Shown here: one piece after another, positions 15,827 through 25,631 of the stretch
Layout of the letters: each line of letters starts with the position of its first letter
How positions within the stretch are numbered: position 1 is the first letter of the stretch
DNA from: Methanocella_A sp963792125
Lineage (GTDB): Archaea > Halobacteriota > Methanocellia > Methanocellales > Methanocellaceae
Length of the DNA stretch: 64,000 nt
NCBI GenBank assembly: GCA_963792125.1
Contig: CAWBVA010000012.1
Span: 930,001-994,000, forward strand
Direction of reading: 5' to 3'
Notes under the pieces: generated by a model
What the model was told of the DNA's origin: nothing
What the model saw: only the letters and a program-made list of their open reading frames with translations
The model's database searches: none
Program-made: the position numbers and the translations under genes

Positions 15827-18109
15827 ATGACGGTGCTGAAAGAGGAGAAAGCCCGGCTGAGGCTGAAGGTGGCGGAGGCCGACAAGAGGGAGGTCGGCCG
15901 CGGCATTGCCCGCATCAACGAGCGCCACGTCAAGGAGATCGGCATTTCCTACGGTGACATCATCCAGATCACCGGCCGCCGCGCCACGTCGGCCGTGGTC
16001 GGCAGCGCGTTCCCGTCAGACATGCACCTGGACATCGTCAGGATCGACGGCATCGTGCGCCACAACGCAGGCACGACGCTGGGAGACCACGTGGAGATCA
16101 GCAAGGCGAAGTGGACCGATGCCAAAAAGGTGGTCCTGACCCCCGTACAAAAAGGCATACGGATTTACGCGTCCCCGGACAGCCTGCAGGCGTCGTTCCT
16201 TAACCGGCCCGTCGCCCAGGGGGACATCGTCTCCACGTCGACATACAATCCCCCCAGCCAGTCGTTCAACTCCAACCTGATGTTCGAGGAATTCTTCAGG
16301 GACTTCTTCTCCAACCCGTCGCTGGGCCTGGGCGAGGTCAAGCTGGCCGTAGCATCGACCATCCCCGGCGGAGTAGTAAAGATAACAGAGGTGACAGAGA
16401 TTCAGCTAATGCCAGAGGCAACGGAGATCTCCCGGGACGAGGTGCCCGAGGTGACATACGAGGACCTGGGCGGTATCCGCGACGCCATCCAGAAAATCAG
16501 AGAGATGATCGAGCTGCCGCTGAAGTATCCCGAGCTGTTCAACCGGCTGGGCATCGATCCGCCGAAGGGCGTGCTCATCCTGGGCCCGCCGGGCACAGGC
16601 AAGACGCTGCTGGCAAAGGCCGTGGCCAACGAGTCGGATGCATACTTCACGTCGATCAACGGGCCAGAGATCATGTCCAAGTACTACGGCGAGTCGGAAC
16701 AGCACCTGCGGGACGTGTTCAAGGAGGCGGAGAACAATTCGCCGGCCATCATCTTCATCGACGAGCTCGATTCCATCGCGACTAAAAGGGCTGAAGTCAC
16801 CGGCGAGGTGGAGCGACGCGTCGTCGCGCAGCTCCTCTCTCTCATGGACGGGCTGAAGAGCCGGAAGAATGTCATCGTCATCGGAGCTACCAACCGGCCC
16901 GAAGCCATCGATAACGCGTTACGCAGACCGGGTCGCTTTGACCGGGAGATAGAGCTGCGGGTGCCAGACAAGTCGGGTCGCAAGGAGATCTTCCAGATAC
17001 ACACGCGTAGCATGCCACTGACCCCGGACGTCAACATCGACGAGCTGTCGGACCGGACCTACGGGTTCGTGGGCGCCGATATAGCGGCACTGTGCAAGGA
17101 GTCCGCGATGAACGTGCTGCGCCGGGTGCTGCCCAAGGTAGACATGAAGACGCAGACGCTCCCGGTCGAAATCCTGGACCAGCTTCGCGTCACCCACATC
17201 GACTTCGAGGAGGCGCTGAAGATCGTCCAGCCTTCGGCGCTCCGTGAGATCATGATCGAGGTCCCCAACGTGACCTGGGAGGACATCGGCGGCCTGGGCG
17301 AGACCAAGATGTTGTTGCGCGAGGCAGTCGAGTGGCCGCTGCGCTATGCCGACTCGTTCAGGCGCATAGGCGTCGAGGCGCCGAAGGGCGTGCTGCTCTA
17401 CGGCCCGCCCGGCACGGGCAAGACGCTGCTGGCTAAAGCCATCGCCAACGAGAGCCAGGCGAACTTCATCACTGCCAAGGGTAGCGACCTTCTCTCCAAG
17501 TGGTACGGTGAGTCCGAGAAGCACATCAGCGAGGTCTTCAAAAAGGCACGACAGGTAGCCCCTGCAGTGGTCTTCCTGGACGAGCTGGACGCGCTGGCCC
17601 CCGTCAGGGGCAGCGCCTCCGGGGAGCCGCGGGTCACGGAACGCATCGTGAACCAGCTGTTATCCGAATTAGACGGCCTCGAGGAGCTGCGCGGCGTCAT
17701 CGTCATCGGCGCCACCAACCGCCCGGACATCATCGACCCGGCATTATTGAGGCCGGGCCGCTTCGACGAGATCATCCTTGTCCCGGTGCCTGACCGGGGC
17801 GCGAGGCGGGAGATCTTCCGCGTACACATGAAGCGCATGCCGGTCTCCGAAGACGTCAAGATCGAAGAGCTGGTGGAGCGCACCGACATGTACACAGGCG
17901 CCGATATCGCCTACGTATGCAAGAAGGCCGGACGACTCGCGCTGCGAGAGGACCTGCACGCTGGCCAGGTGCGAAGGAAGCACTTCGTCGACGCGCTCAA
18001 CAGCACCAAGCCCTCTGTCACTGACGAGGCAATGCGGTACTACCAGAACATCGGCGGCGAGCTGAAACAGAAGGGCAGCAGGGACCTCGAGAAGAGCATG
18101 TATGTGTAG
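15827..18109 (+). CDS. cdc48: Cdc48/VCP AAA+ unfoldase
   Basis: Hexameric ATPase that unfolds proteins, feeding proteasomal degradation. The N domain (about residues 1-190) contains the double-psi barrel. D1 has Walker A GPPGTGKT (about 252) and Walker B FIDELDSIA; D2 has GPPGTGKT (about 525) and FLDELDALAPVRG. Both arginine-finger regions (RRPGRFDREIE, LRPGRFDEI) are present. 760 residues, normal length, intact frame. The D1 pore-loop region is KYYG and that of D2 is KWYG. It stands alone, followed by a palindromic repeat. Confidence 0.96.
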   Translation: MTVLKEEKARLRLKVAEADKREVGRGIARINERHVKEIGISYGDIIQITGRRATSAVVGSAFPSDMHLDIVRIDGIVRHNAGTTLGDHVEISKAKWTDAKKVVLTPVQKGIRIYASPDSLQASFLNRPVAQGDIVSTSTYNPPSQSFNSNLMFEEFFRDFFSNPSLGLGEVKLAVASTIPGGVVKITEVTEIQLMPEATEISRDEVPEVTYEDLGGIRDAIQKIREMIELPLKYPELFNRLGIDPPKGVLILGPPGTGKTLLAKAVANESDAYFTSINGPEIMSKYYGESEQHLRDVFKEAENNSPAIIFIDELDSIATKRAEVTGEVERRVVAQLLSLMDGLKSRKNVIVIGATNRPEAIDNALRRPGRFDREIELRVPDKSGRKEIFQIHTRSMPLTPDVNIDELSDRTYGFVGADIAALCKESAMNVLRRVLPKVDMKTQTLPVEILDQLRVTHIDFEEALKIVQPSALREIMIEVPNVTWEDIGGLGETKMLLREAVEWPLRYADSFRRIGVEAPKGVLLYGPPGTGKTLLAKAIANESQANFITAKGSDLLSKWYGESEKHISEVFKKARQVAPAVVFLDELDALAPVRGSASGEPRVTERIVNQLLSELDGLEELRGVIVIGATNRPDIIDPALLRPGRFDEIILVPVPDRGARREIFRVHMKRMPVSEDVKIEELVERTDMYTGADIAYVCKKAGRLALREDLHAGQVRRKHFVDALNSTKPSVTDEAMRYYQNIGGELKQKGSRDLEKSMYV

Positions 18110-18129
18110 AGGCCCAGGTTCATGGAGGG

Positions 18130-18273
18130 CGCGGAGACTCTAACCACAGAGGGACACGGAGGACACAGAAGACGGCACAGAGGACTTTATAGAAAAAGGC
18201 TGAAGCGAGAATGCCCTGTTATTAAAAAGTCCTCTGTGCAATACCTCTGTGGCCTCTGTGTCCCCTGTGGTGA
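18130..18273. repeat. Long palindromic element, family B copy 1
   Basis: The left arm from CGGAGACTCTAACCACAGAG pairs with a right arm ending GGCCTCTGTGTCCCCTGTGG. Arms consist of degenerate 8-10-nt units of the type CACAGAGGA. The same left edge (CGGAGACTCT) and unit type occur at 36986-37129. It fills the gap between cdc48 and the dehydrogenase gene. Confidence 0.7.
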
Positions 18274-18323
18274 AAAAAATTCCTGTCCTCCCGAAACCTT
18301 CAGAGATCTCAAACGGTGAGAGA

Positions 18324-19421
18324 ATGAAAGCAGCTGTTATAACGCCTCGGGTAAAAAACAGCCTGAGAGTCATCGACGTACCGGACCCGCGACCCGGAGA
18401 GGGCGAGGTGCTTGTAGACATGGTGCGGGCAGGGATATGCGGCACCGACGAGGAGCTTTTCGCTGGTATCATCGGCGAGGCGCCGGAGGAGAGCGACTAC
18501 CTGATCATCGGGCACGAGAACCTCGGCCGGGTAGCGGCCACGGGGAAGGACGTAAAGTGCAACCGCGGCGGCGACCTGGTCGTGGCCACAGTGCGGAGGC
18601 CGTGCCCGCAGCGGTGTTTCGAATGCCGGAACTATCACCAGGACATGTGCCTGACAGGCGACTATTTTGAGCGGGGCATCAAGGGCAAGCACGGCTACAT
18701 GGCAGGACAGTACGTCGAGCGGACGGAGAACCTCATCACCATCCCGCCCTGGCTGGAGAAGGTGGCGGTGCTCCTGGAGCCGCTCAGCATCGTGGAGAAG
18801 GGCATTGCAGACGCTTTCATAATACAGGAGCGACTGCCATGGAAGCCCGACCGGGCGCTGGTGGCGGGTGCCGGTCCCATCGGGCTGCTGGCGACCTTCG
18901 TGCTGATGGACATGGGCGTCGAGACCTGGGCTTTTGCCACCCGGGAAAAGACCAGCCCGAAGGCTCAGGTGACCGAAGCCTGCGGCGCTCACTACGTCAA
19001 CGCCAGGGAAAAGCCGATGGAGCAGATCGTGGAGGACCACGGCCCCTTCGACATCATCATAGAGGCCACAGGGTCCAGCGAGATAGCCTTCAAGGCCATG
19101 GGCCTGGTCAACCGGAACGGCATCGTCTGCCTCACCGGTCTCTCCCCGCATAAGGAGACGCACTCCGTCTGCACCGACTGTGTGAACATGGACCTCGTCA
19201 TGAAGAATAAAGCCGTCTTCGGGACAGTCAGTGCCAACCGCATGCACTACGAGCTGGCCCTGGACCGGATGGCTTCCATAGAGAAAAAGTGGCCGGGCCT
19301 GCTGGAGCGCATGTTTACCCGCCGGGTGGACCTCGATCACGTCGCAGAAGGCATGCGTCACACGAAGGACGACATCAAGGTCGTCGTTGAGATAGATGAG
19401 TCAAAAAAGTATCGCGATTAG
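18324..19421 (+). CDS. Zinc-dependent alcohol/glucose dehydrogenase (glucose 1-dehydrogenase-like)
   Basis: Medium-chain dehydrogenase, about 365 residues. GICGTDEEL carries the catalytic-zinc Cys, GHENLGRV the zinc His/Glu, and CPQRCFECRNYHQDMC the structural zinc site. The Rossmann fold VAGAGPIGLLATFVLMDMGV follows. The order of motifs and the LLEPLSIVEKG segment resemble archaeal glucose 1-dehydrogenases of the Entner-Doudoroff pathway more than simple alcohol dehydrogenases, but substrate is not proved. Start ATG 18324 (MKAAVITP) follows GGTGAGAGA; the frame is open 25 codons upstream, inside the repeat. Confidence 0.85.
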   Translation: MKAAVITPRVKNSLRVIDVPDPRPGEGEVLVDMVRAGICGTDEELFAGIIGEAPEESDYLIIGHENLGRVAATGKDVKCNRGGDLVVATVRRPCPQRCFECRNYHQDMCLTGDYFERGIKGKHGYMAGQYVERTENLITIPPWLEKVAVLLEPLSIVEKGIADAFIIQERLPWKPDRALVAGAGPIGLLATFVLMDMGVETWAFATREKTSPKAQVTEACGAHYVNAREKPMEQIVEDHGPFDIIIEATGSSEIAFKAMGLVNRNGIVCLTGLSPHKETHSVCTDCVNMDLVMKNKAVFGTVSANRMHYELALDRMASIEKKWPGLLERMFTRRVDLDHVAEGMRHTKDDIKVVVEIDESKKYRD

Positions 19422-19450
19422 CATCCAGTACTCTCTATACTAATCGCGAT
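19411..19450 (+). terminator. Inverted repeat at the dehydrogenase stop codon
   Basis: ATCGCGATTAG (containing the stop codon) and CTAATCGCGAT are perfect 11-bp arms around an 18-nt loop, followed by GCTTGCTTTTG. Confidence 0.5.
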
Positions 19451-19511
19451 GCTTGCTTTTGAAATGGAATCCTACTGAATCCTACTGACTACAACTTGTA
19501 CTCTCCATTCT

Positions 19512-19757
19512 AATCGCGGTGCGACGCCCATGCGCGCTGATGCTGCATGTGCTACTCCGGGTTTTTACGGTGCTCCGGTGTCGGGGACGGGCTCGCACCT
19601 TCGTCGACACTTCTCGCTCCGCCCGAAGAGTCTCCTTTGCAAGCCCTGAAAAACGCGCCCGTTGGGCAGCGTTTTTCACACCCGCCACCTGCGCACCCCT
19701 CGCACAGCTACGCGTGCTGCGGGGCACAGCCGAAAAAACCCTCCGCGGACCGCGGAG
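19512..19757 (-). repeat. GC-rich dispersed repeat, copy 2 (inverted)
   Basis: Reverse orientation to 1338-1600: it opens with GCGGTGCGACGCCCATGCGC and closes with CTCCGCGGACCGCGGAG. The outer 50 nt or so of each end match copy 1 closely while the middle has diverged. Confidence 0.65.
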
Positions 19758-19832
19758 AAGCACACGCTACACGTACCACTACTAGTATACGCATCGATCC
19801 AATAATAGTCCTGGTATGCATTGCCTTTGCTG

Positions 19833-19930
19833 CTTCGCGGTCCGCGGAGGGTTTTTCTGGCCGTAGGCCCCTCGCACGCTATGCGGTGCGAGGGGTGCGA
19901 GCGCGGCCCGGACGGCGTAGCACATGAAAA
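19833..19930 (+). repeat. GC-rich dispersed repeat, copy 3 (short)
   Basis: Contains CGCGGTCCGCGGAGGGTTTT and GCGCGGCCCGGACGGCGTAG in the same order as copy 1, but with the internal ~160 nt deleted. It reaches the 3' end of the convergent gene at 19942. Confidence 0.6.
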
Positions 19931-19941
19931 TCTCATAGTTA

Positions 19942-20721
19942 TTATCGCCGTATGAGCCTGGGGCGCTTGACCATAAGAAAAATTGCCATGAGTGGCAGAC
20001 CCAGGAAACCCACTGAGAGCGCTTTTCCTGTGATGATACCCGTCCCGTCAATATCATCCAGCTGCAGCTCGTCGAACGTCCGGCCGTTGTCGTAGAGGAA
20101 CGTGCCGTTCACGCTGTCGTATACCGCGACCATCGGCTCCTCCGTGTAGTCGCGCTGTGTGGCCGGGAAGTTGGGGTCATAGACGTATATGTACGACTTT
20201 TCGCCCTCCGTCTCGATCTTATAGGCGACCACGGCGTGGCCCGGGTAGCTCCCCGTGGACGAGTATATGCCGATCACGGCCGGCCGGCCATCGGACAGGC
20301 GCTCGCAGAGCCGGGCATACTCGCGGGTGCAGTCGTATGCCTTCTCGCCGAAGGGCGGACGGAAGAAGTCAGCGATGTAGTAGAACGACTGCTCTGTCTG
20401 GATCCGGTCGATCTCCGGCATGACGTCGGCAGCCTTGAGATCGGACGACGCCTCGCCGCTCATGTACCGCTCCACGCTGGTCATGGCCATGCCGAAGCAG
20501 TGGCCCGTGTGGCTGAAGATCTCGTCGTGGAACCGGGCGCCCGTCAGCAGGCTAAGATCTATCCCGGCGACGGTTTCCGGGTCCCCGAAGTTGGCGAAAG
20601 CGAAGCCGTCCCGGCCGGGACTGAAGCCCGTATCGACCGACGCCCGGGCTATGCCGGGGGAAAAGATGAGGAACAGGACGATGATCGCCAGCACGAAGCC
20701 TGTGACGACGTTTTTTCTCAT
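19942..20721 (-). CDS. Secreted, membrane-anchored papain-like (C39/C1-fold) protein
   Basis: From MRKNVVTGFV (ATG 20721; an in-frame ATG at 20763 is less likely) there is a signal peptide ending near IARASVD and a C-terminal membrane helix (VGFLGLPLMAIFLMVKRPRL). Between them are HTGHCFGMAMTSVERYMSG with the candidate nucleophile Cys, YPGHAVVAYKIE with the candidate catalytic His, and YVYDPNFPATQ with the Asn/Asp that orients it. This order matches papain-like peptidases acting outside the membrane. The target is unknown. About 259 residues. Confidence 0.7.
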   Translation of the reverse strand: MRKNVVTGFVLAIIVLFLIFSPGIARASVDTGFSPGRDGFAFANFGDPETVAGIDLSLLTGARFHDEIFSHTGHCFGMAMTSVERYMSGEASSDLKAADVMPEIDRIQTEQSFYYIADFFRPPFGEKAYDCTREYARLCERLSDGRPAVIGIYSSTGSYPGHAVVAYKIETEGEKSYIYVYDPNFPATQRDYTEEPMVAVYDSVNGTFLYDNGRTFDELQLDDIDGTGIITGKALSVGFLGLPLMAIFLMVKRPRLIRR

Positions 20722-20942
20722 GAATAAGCACTGACCGTTTTTAAGCGACACCCGGCTATCCATGGATTGTCGGGTGTCGCCGCTGACTGGTCGGCAGCCC
20801 TGCCCAAATATTTTCCGGTGTACGCCATGGCCGTCAAGCGATAAACGATCTGCCGCATGCCCAACTGCGGCAGTATGAGCATACGAACAAATTTATCTGC
20901 CATTAAGCTTTACTTTCATATCTAAATGGGCGAGGAACAGGT

Positions 20943-22454
20943 ATGAAGCTGAAAGCACAGCCTTACGATATCGAGGTCGGACGCTACGAAGTGATCCTGA
21001 ACTCCGTGGACGCAGAGGAAATAGGCATCCTCGCAGGCGATCGTGTCCAGGTGAAGAACAAGGACACCATCACGGCGGTCGTGGAGACGACGGATGCGAT
21101 AGTCAGCCAGGGCCGCATAGGCATCTACCGCGAGGCCTGGGAGGCCATGAAGCTGGTGCCCGACGAGATCGTCGACGTGCTGCCCGCGACCCGGCCCAAG
21201 TCCGTCTCCTTCATCAGGAAAAAGATGGACAAGCTGAAGCTGACCCAGGAAGAGATGTTCGCTATTATCGAAGACATAACCGAGGGCAACCTGACCGATG
21301 TAGAGATGACAGCTTTCGTCACGGCATCCTATATTCACAGCATGGATGGCGACGAGATAGAGTGGATGACCAGGGCCATGGTCAAGACAGGCGACCAGAT
21401 ATCCTTCGACACACACCCGGTCATGGACCACCACAGCATCGGCGGCGTGCCAGGCAACAAGATCACGCTGGACGTGGTGCCTATCGTGGCCGCGGCCGGG
21501 CTGCTCATACCGAAGACGAGCTCTCGCGCGATCACCGGCGCCGGCGGCAGTGCCGACCTCATGGAAATCCTGTGCCCCGTCAGCTTCCGTGCAGACGAGA
21601 TCAAGAAGATAACGACAAAAGTAGGCGGCTGTATTGTCTGGGGCGGCGCTACCAACATCGCCCCGGCCGACGACAAGATCATCGGTGTGGAGTACCCGCT
21701 GTCCATCGACCCCCACGCACAGCTTCTCGCATCGGTCATGGCCAAGAAGTTCGCGGTCGGCGCCGACACCATGGTGCTCGACATCCCCATGGGCCACGAG
21801 ACCAAGATCGCCACCATGCAGGAAGGCCGCAAGATGGCCCGGGACTTCATGGAGCTGGGCGACCGGCTGGGCATGAGGGTGGAGTGCGCTCTCACCTACG
21901 GCAGCTCGCCGCTCGGCCGTGCCATCGGCGGCGGCCTGGAGGTGCGCGAGGCGATGACCCTGCTGGAAAAGAACGAGGGCCCGCGCAGCCTCATCGAGAA
22001 GACGATGGCGATTTCCGGCATGATGCTCGAGATGGGCGGCGTTGCCGCCAAGGGCGAGGGCGCGAAGATGGCCAGCGAGATTGTCAGGAGCGGCAAGGCC
22101 CTGGAAAAGTTCAGGGAGATCATCGAGGTGCAGGGCGGCGACCCCAGCGTCACCTCCGAGTCGGTACATGTCGGCGACAAGGTCGCGACTGTACTGTCCC
22201 CGCTGGACGGCTACATCCAGGAGATCTCCAACAAGCGCATGGTCGTCGTGTGCCGGCTTGCCGGCGCCCCGCACGACAAGGGCGCGGGCATCATGATCCA
22301 CAAGAAGAAGGGCGAGTACGTGAAAAAGGGCGACGGGCTGTTTACCATATACGCGGACAAGGAGTGGAAGCTCGACACAGCGATCAAAGAGTCGCTCCGC
22401 GAGCCGATCATGTACGTCGAGGGCATGGTACTGGAGAAGATTCAGGTCGTGTAG
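20943..22454 (+). CDS. deoA: AMP phosphorylase
   Basis: First enzyme of the archaeal AMP pathway: AMP + phosphate gives adenine + ribose 1,5-bisphosphate, which then feeds type III RubisCO. 503 residues, as expected. The N-terminal ~85-residue domain distinguishes archaeal AMPpase from bacterial thymidine phosphorylase. Seen: MDHHSIGGVPGNKITLDVVP, KTSSRAITGAGGSADLMEIL and GATNIAPADD. GAGGAACAGGT is the ribosome-binding site. Whether RubisCO and isomerase genes exist elsewhere cannot be judged here. Confidence 0.93.
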   Translation: MKLKAQPYDIEVGRYEVILNSVDAEEIGILAGDRVQVKNKDTITAVVETTDAIVSQGRIGIYREAWEAMKLVPDEIVDVLPATRPKSVSFIRKKMDKLKLTQEEMFAIIEDITEGNLTDVEMTAFVTASYIHSMDGDEIEWMTRAMVKTGDQISFDTHPVMDHHSIGGVPGNKITLDVVPIVAAAGLLIPKTSSRAITGAGGSADLMEILCPVSFRADEIKKITTKVGGCIVWGGATNIAPADDKIIGVEYPLSIDPHAQLLASVMAKKFAVGADTMVLDIPMGHETKIATMQEGRKMARDFMELGDRLGMRVECALTYGSSPLGRAIGGGLEVREAMTLLEKNEGPRSLIEKTMAISGMMLEMGGVAAKGEGAKMASEIVRSGKALEKFREIIEVQGGDPSVTSESVHVGDKVATVLSPLDGYIQEISNKRMVVVCRLAGAPHDKGAGIMIHKKKGEYVKKGDGLFTIYADKEWKLDTAIKESLREPIMYVEGMVLEKIQVV

Positions 22455-22479
22455 CGCGGAGGGCCGGGCCGTCACCTTT

Positions 22480-23120
22480 TTACACACGATGCCCGGTTGC
22501 CGCTAAAACCAGATACTGTATGGGATGATAGGCCGCGTATGTCAGGTTATCACTTTCTGGACTGACCCGTCCCGTGGTACCTGTAACGCTCTGATTCGAT
22601 TCGCCGGCGACATGATCCGCGTCCTGCTGGCTCAGGTCATCCGGGACGTCCGTGTACGCAGAGACGTTTGTATCTGTGACATTCCCGCCCGGAAGGCTCC
22701 GATATTTCGTGGTATTTCCGGTGGCATTGCCCTCGCCGCTCTCCTCGCTCTTGCCGGTGGCATTTTCAGGGACATTTTTAATGCCGGGCTGCCAGGGCTG
22801 CACTGAGACGTCGCCGCAATGAAGCCGTTTTCCGGGTATTCTACGTCCCGGGTGCTGGTGAGGTCAAAGAGCGATACGTCACCGCTACCGATGCCAAGAT
22901 TGCCTTCAATCCGGGTTGCGTTCCAGCCTATCGTATCGATGACGAACTTGGTCGGGCCCTCTATGTCGTGCCGTGCCGGGTAAAAATCGTTGGGCCCCTT
23001 AAAATAATCATTAATATTAGCCCGGGCCTCCGCTTTTCCGACGAGCATCCCCGCACAGGCTGCCGTTAGAATGATCGCCGCTACGCAGACCAGAATGCAT
23101 GCTATCAATACCCGGACCAC
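22480..23120 (-). CDS. Secreted sequon-rich protein, paralogue 1 (frame break near 22806)
   Basis: Starts MVRVLIACILVCVAAIILTA, a signal/anchor sequence. The next part shares with the gene at 25632-26391 the pattern ARA-(N/D)-I-x2-Y, GNLGIG-(S/N)-G, AGDVS and the C-terminal NLTYAAYHPI. The middle third is low-complexity with many N-x-S/T sequons (NATG, NTTK, NVTD, NQSV), suggesting a glycosylated surface protein. The frame changes at about 22806: one G appears missing in GCGGCGAC, which otherwise would read AAGDVS as in the paralogue. No known domain. It diverges from trkH. Confidence 0.7.
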
Positions 23121-23455
23121 CGTGTCACCTATGATGAACTGGTCGACTTACCGGTTTTTATGGTTTACGACAATTTAGTGCGGAACCCGCGGCAGCGGAT
23201 TGCCTGCCAGTGTCTTTGACCTTGAACATTTCCATGGGCCTGGCATACGGGTTGAGCGGCCACAAAAACTCCTGCACTACAGGGACCTGCTGATCAAGAA
23301 GTCGTCATACCCAATGCGATGATAAAGACCATTTGGGCAGGAAGCATATTTCCGGCGTCCCTATGTTGACGTCACATTTTCCATCTCCAATATATGACAA
23401 ACGTTATCGTTATTCGTGCATATCGATTGGTTGCATTGATCAGATTGATAGTAAG
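23121..23455. other. Divergent spacer, paralogue-1 side
   Basis: No gene seen between the secreted protein start and the trkH promoter block. The composition shifts to AT-rich past about 23380. No repeat was recognised. Confidence 0.4.
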
Positions 23456-23640
23456 CTTTATATAGTGGCATGAAAGGTCGACCCACAATCCTTATATACT
23501 ATTTTTTAGAACCTTGATCCTGTAAAAAATCAATAAAATTAATAGTTCGATGAAAATATCATTAAAAGGTCCTGTTTGCTGATGGCTGTCTGGATTGCGG
23601 TTCTATCTTTTATATCCTACCGCACAGGGAAGAAGTGATT
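23456..23640 (+). promoter_or_regulatory. trkH promoter and leader, shared with kdpA
   Basis: The promoter block matches the kdpA one at 26681-26736: TATATA, CAT, AGGTCG, CAATC, then TATA box TTATATACT (23492-23500) and ATTTTTTAGAA. The distance from the end of the TATA box to the transporter start is 141 nt, identical at kdpA. A TGCGGT/ACCGCA hairpin (23596-23624) precedes the AGGGAAGAAG ribosome-binding site, and a short ORF (23582-23638) fills the leader's end. Confidence 0.6.
23582..23638 (+). CDS. Putative 18-residue leader peptide before trkH
   Basis: Reads MAVWIAVLSFISYRTGKK, ending TGA two bases before the trkH ATG. It is hydrophobic with a basic tail. Its last codons (ACA GGG AAG AAG TGA) align in the same frame with those of the kdpA leader ORF (GCA GGG AAG GAA TGA). 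It could be a true micropeptide, a translational-coupling leader, or chance; the frame-matched pair argues against chance. Confidence 0.4.
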   Translation: MAVWIAVLSFISYRTGKK

Positions 23641-25170
23641 ATGTTCACAAGGAAAATTTTGCCGACCGCATCCTCAATTTACTCCCGGCTTGAACGTCTG
23701 GACAATAACCGGCTTGTCTCTTTCAAGAACCTGCGGGTCATTCTTAGTAACCTGACCGGCCTTTTTACAGTTACCGCGATATTATGCTGGCGATGACGGT
23801 CATCTGTTTCCTGCTGAGCGAGCCAGAAAACGCTCCCGGGTTTCGCCGTGGCTTTCTTAGTCAGCGGCGGCCTCGCGATAGCCTTTAAGGTAATATTTCC
23901 ACGGACGGAGGAACTAGAACTCAGGCACGCCATGGTCGTGGCTGCCTTAGCATACCTGTTCGTGCCTGCTCTTAGTGCCATCCCTTTCATAATCATCCAG
24001 CACATGTCGCCCCTGGATGCGTTCTTCGAGGGGATATCCGGCTGGACGGGCTCCGGCTTCACCATGATCCCGTACCCGGAATACTCCAGCCATGCGATAC
24101 AGCTCTGGCGCAGTGTCATCCAGTGGGTGGGTGGCATCGGTGTCATCCTGCTGATGGTGGCCATCCTGATCCGGCCGGGCACGAGTACTTACATCATGTA
24201 CCAGTCCGAAGCCCGGAAAGAGAAGATCAAACCAAGCATCCGCTCGACCATTAACATGATCTGGTTCCTGTACGTTGCACTTACAGTGCTTGGCGTTGCT
24301 TTACTGGTCGTCGTGGGCATGCCGCTATGGGACTCCATTAATCATAGCATGACTACCCTGGGGACCGGTGGCTTATCCATCTATTCGGACAGCATCGCCC
24401 ATTATAACAGTGTGCCGATCGAGATCGTGATCATGTTCATCATGATCCTGGGGGCGCTGCCGTTCGCCTTCATCTACAAGACAGTCGTGCATCCGAAGAG
24501 CCTGCTGCCGCTTGACCCGCAGGTCAAAGCATTCTTTGTCTTCATTATACTAGGCGTGCTACTTCTTACGATAGAACTTTACTCGCAGCAGCGAGACCTG
24601 CTGGAGTCTATCCGCGTCTCAGCGTTTCAACTCATATCTGGCATCACGTGTACCGGGCTGCAATCGACCGATATGACGGGCTGGTCGCAGGCGGCCCTGC
24701 TGATCACGTCTGTTTTCATGATCATTGGCGGCTGCGCAGGCTCGACCGCCGGCGGCATTAAAGTGGCCCGGGCGGTCTTCCTGACCAGCGAGCTGGAGCT
24801 CTGGCTGAAGCGGACGCTGCTGCCCCGCAATGCCATCCTGATGCTGAAAATGGGCAACAAACGGCTGAACGAGGAGGTAATTAACAAGGAGCTGGCCGAG
24901 GCCTCGCTCATCTCGTTCCTGTGGGTCACCACGATACTGGTCAGCGTTATACTGCTAACACACATCGTCCCTACCACATATGACCTCAGCCATGTCATTT
25001 TCATGGTGTGCTCGGCTCTGGGCAACGTGGGACTATGGTGCGGGTTTTTGGACCCGAGCTTCGACCCCGTCGGCAAAATCATCATCATTATTAACATGTG
25101 GATCGGCCGTCTGGAGATCATCCCTGTGACTCTCCTTATCCGGTCCCTGATCAAGGGATTCAAGGTTTAA
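23641..25170 (+). CDS. trkH: TrkH-type potassium uptake channel subunit (two frame breaks near its N-terminus)
   Basis: Membrane protein of about 510 residues with four pore repeats. Selectivity-filter regions: SGWTGSGFTM, TTLGTGGLSIY, SGITCTGLQSTD and CSALGNVGLWCGF. The first ~45 residues (MFTRKILPTASSIYSRLERL...) are in one frame, the next ~25 (IIMLAMTVICFLL) in another, and the rest from 23848 in a third; single-base changes at about 23772 and 23840 explain this. No trkA follows, so gating RCK subunits must be encoded elsewhere. The gene is expressed from the promoter shared in sequence with kdpA. Confidence 0.9.
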
Positions 25171-25298
25171 ACTCAGCGACGGATCATATCTATCTGGCGA
25201 TGCCCTCAAATAGCAATAATTGCCGCAATTTTCCGGCCAGAGTGGTATTACTGATTTAAGCATATGACGATGATACCTGATAGTAGAGGGTAACGGGT

Positions 25299-25631
25299 AT
25301 GAGGTCATTATTAGCCGTTGTGCTGTTGGCAGCGTTGGCCATTGCAGTCGTGATGGAGCCTGCCGCAGCGCAGCCCGAGATGAGCATACCGTTCGTCACG
25401 ACGCCGCAGTTCTATTTCGTACGGCCGTCACAACTGGCTTCGCTCATCGTCATCGAGACGAACACGAGTTATCTGGCCGCGAGCGATACTGAGGCATTCG
25501 CCCTTTCGTTCTTGCCTGCAGGCAATCCTTTATCCAGCGGGCTTAGCATCGCGCCGACGATCGCCCAGACATCGAGCCGGGTGATCGCGGCTGACCAGAC
25601 CTACACGTTCCAGGACTTCTTCGCCGTTTAG
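25299..25631 (+). CDS. Small secreted protein of unknown function
   Basis: 110 residues with a clear signal peptide (MRSLLAVVLLAALAIAVVME, then PAAAQ). The mature part is rich in Ser/Thr/Ala with one NTS sequon and no cysteine. The start follows GGTAACGGGT. It stops at base 25631, directly against the stop codon of the convergent secreted protein at 25632, leaving no spacer between them. No family recognised. Confidence 0.65.
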   Translation: MRSLLAVVLLAALAIAVVMEPAAAQPEMSIPFVTTPQFYFVRPSQLASLIVIETNTSYLAASDTEAFALSFLPAGNPLSSGLSIAPTIAQTSSRVIAADQTYTFQDFFAV

